Source: an uncultured Parabacteroides sp.
GTDB taxonomy: Bacteria > Bacteroidota > Bacteroidia > Bacteroidales > Tannerellaceae
DNA length: 24,475 nucleotides
Assembly: GCA_900541965.1 (NCBI GenBank)
Contig: UQLN01000064.1
Span: forward strand, 1 to 24,475
Direction of reading: 5' to 3'
The notes beneath the pieces were generated by a model. It did not search any database and was not told the DNA's origin. It worked only from the letters and a program-made list of their open reading frames with translations. The position numbers and the translations under genes were made by a program. This document shows positions 24,423-24,475 of the stretch, one piece after another. Within the stretch, counting starts at the first letter, position 1. Every line of letters starts with the position of its first letter.

Positions 24423-24475
24423 GCCTCTTTAGCTCAGTTGGCCAGAGCACGTGATTTGTAATCTCGGGGTCGTTG
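24423..24475 (+). tRNA. tRNA-Thr(UGU), 5' part
   Basis: The sequence begins GCCTCTTTAGCTCAGTTGG, the acceptor strand and D-arm, and continues to the anticodon loop TTTGTAA, whose anticodon TGT reads Thr codons. The variable region and the first bases of the T-arm follow before the window ends, so about 20 nt are missing. The anticodon stem CGTGA/TCTCG has one T-T mismatch. It starts 4 nt after the SRP RNA and is probably on the same primary transcript. Confidence 0.9.

Noticed and set aside
23947..24450. 167-codon minus-strand open frame across the SRP RNA and fbp end
   Set aside because: It overlaps well-supported fbp, SRP RNA and tRNA sequence on the plus strand, and its translation has no recognisable domain.
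1..24475. CRISPR array, insertion sequence, prophage or defence island
   Set aside because: No regularly spaced repeats, transposase, integrase, phage structural or nuclease/toxin genes were seen; nearly all genes are ordinary Bacteroidales chromosomal families.

Overview
This window looks like the chromosome of a gut-type Bacteroidales bacterium (Bacteroides or Parabacteroides-like; the genus cannot be fixed from sequence alone). The evidence is a SusC/SusD pair, a hybrid two-component regulator fused into one chain, many lipoproteins with a Cys lipobox, and promoters of the Bacteroidota type (TTTG, about 19 bp, TAnnTTTG) rather than sigma-70 type. Shine-Dalgarno sequences are weak or absent, as expected for this phylum.

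Region 1 (1-11237) is a polysaccharide- or glycan-utilisation-type locus. A partial lipoprotein of the DUF4964/DUF5127 glutaminase-like family (minus strand, cut by the window start) diverges from a 1315-residue hybrid sensor regulator (plus strand). The regulator converges on a three-gene outer-membrane operon read on the minus strand: susC-like transporter, susD-like lipoprotein, DUF3823 lipoprotein. The regulator presumably senses the periplasmic product of the locus and switches on the transporter operon. No classical glycoside hydrolase is visible here, so the substrate stays open. Large palindromes lie between the regulator and the operon end (5426-5489) and upstream of susC (11406-11429).

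Region 2 (11587-14265) holds a well-formed promoter, a DUF5020 outer-membrane protein and an AzgA-type purine permease, 9 bp apart. Together they suggest a two-membrane nucleobase or nucleoside uptake unit. A MarC-family membrane protein converges on the permease with only 5 bp between stops.

Region 3 (14384-19265) contains an M13 (PepO/neprilysin-like) lipoprotein peptidase with a textbook terminator; a 484-bp intergenic stretch holding a 68-nt perfect inverted repeat and what looks like the last 34 codons of a lost arabinofuranosidase-type gene; a sugar-nucleotidyltransferase-like protein; and a DcaP-like porin.

Region 4 (19334-24475) is a housekeeping run on the plus strand: an exported cyclophilin, a second cyclophilin without signal peptide and with a 52-residue insertion, a MATE exporter and class III fructose-1,6-bisphosphatase, with gaps of 11, 7 and 3 bp. 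It is followed by its own promoter, the small SRP RNA (4.5S-like), and, 4 nt later, a tRNA-Thr(UGU) cut by the window end.

No CRISPR array, transposase, integrase, prophage gene or obvious defence system was found. The most unusual items are two palindromic elements sharing one architecture (inverted copy, partial direct copy, full direct copy, 22-bp register), the glycosidase-tail remnant, and the non-GGAA apical loop of the SRP RNA.
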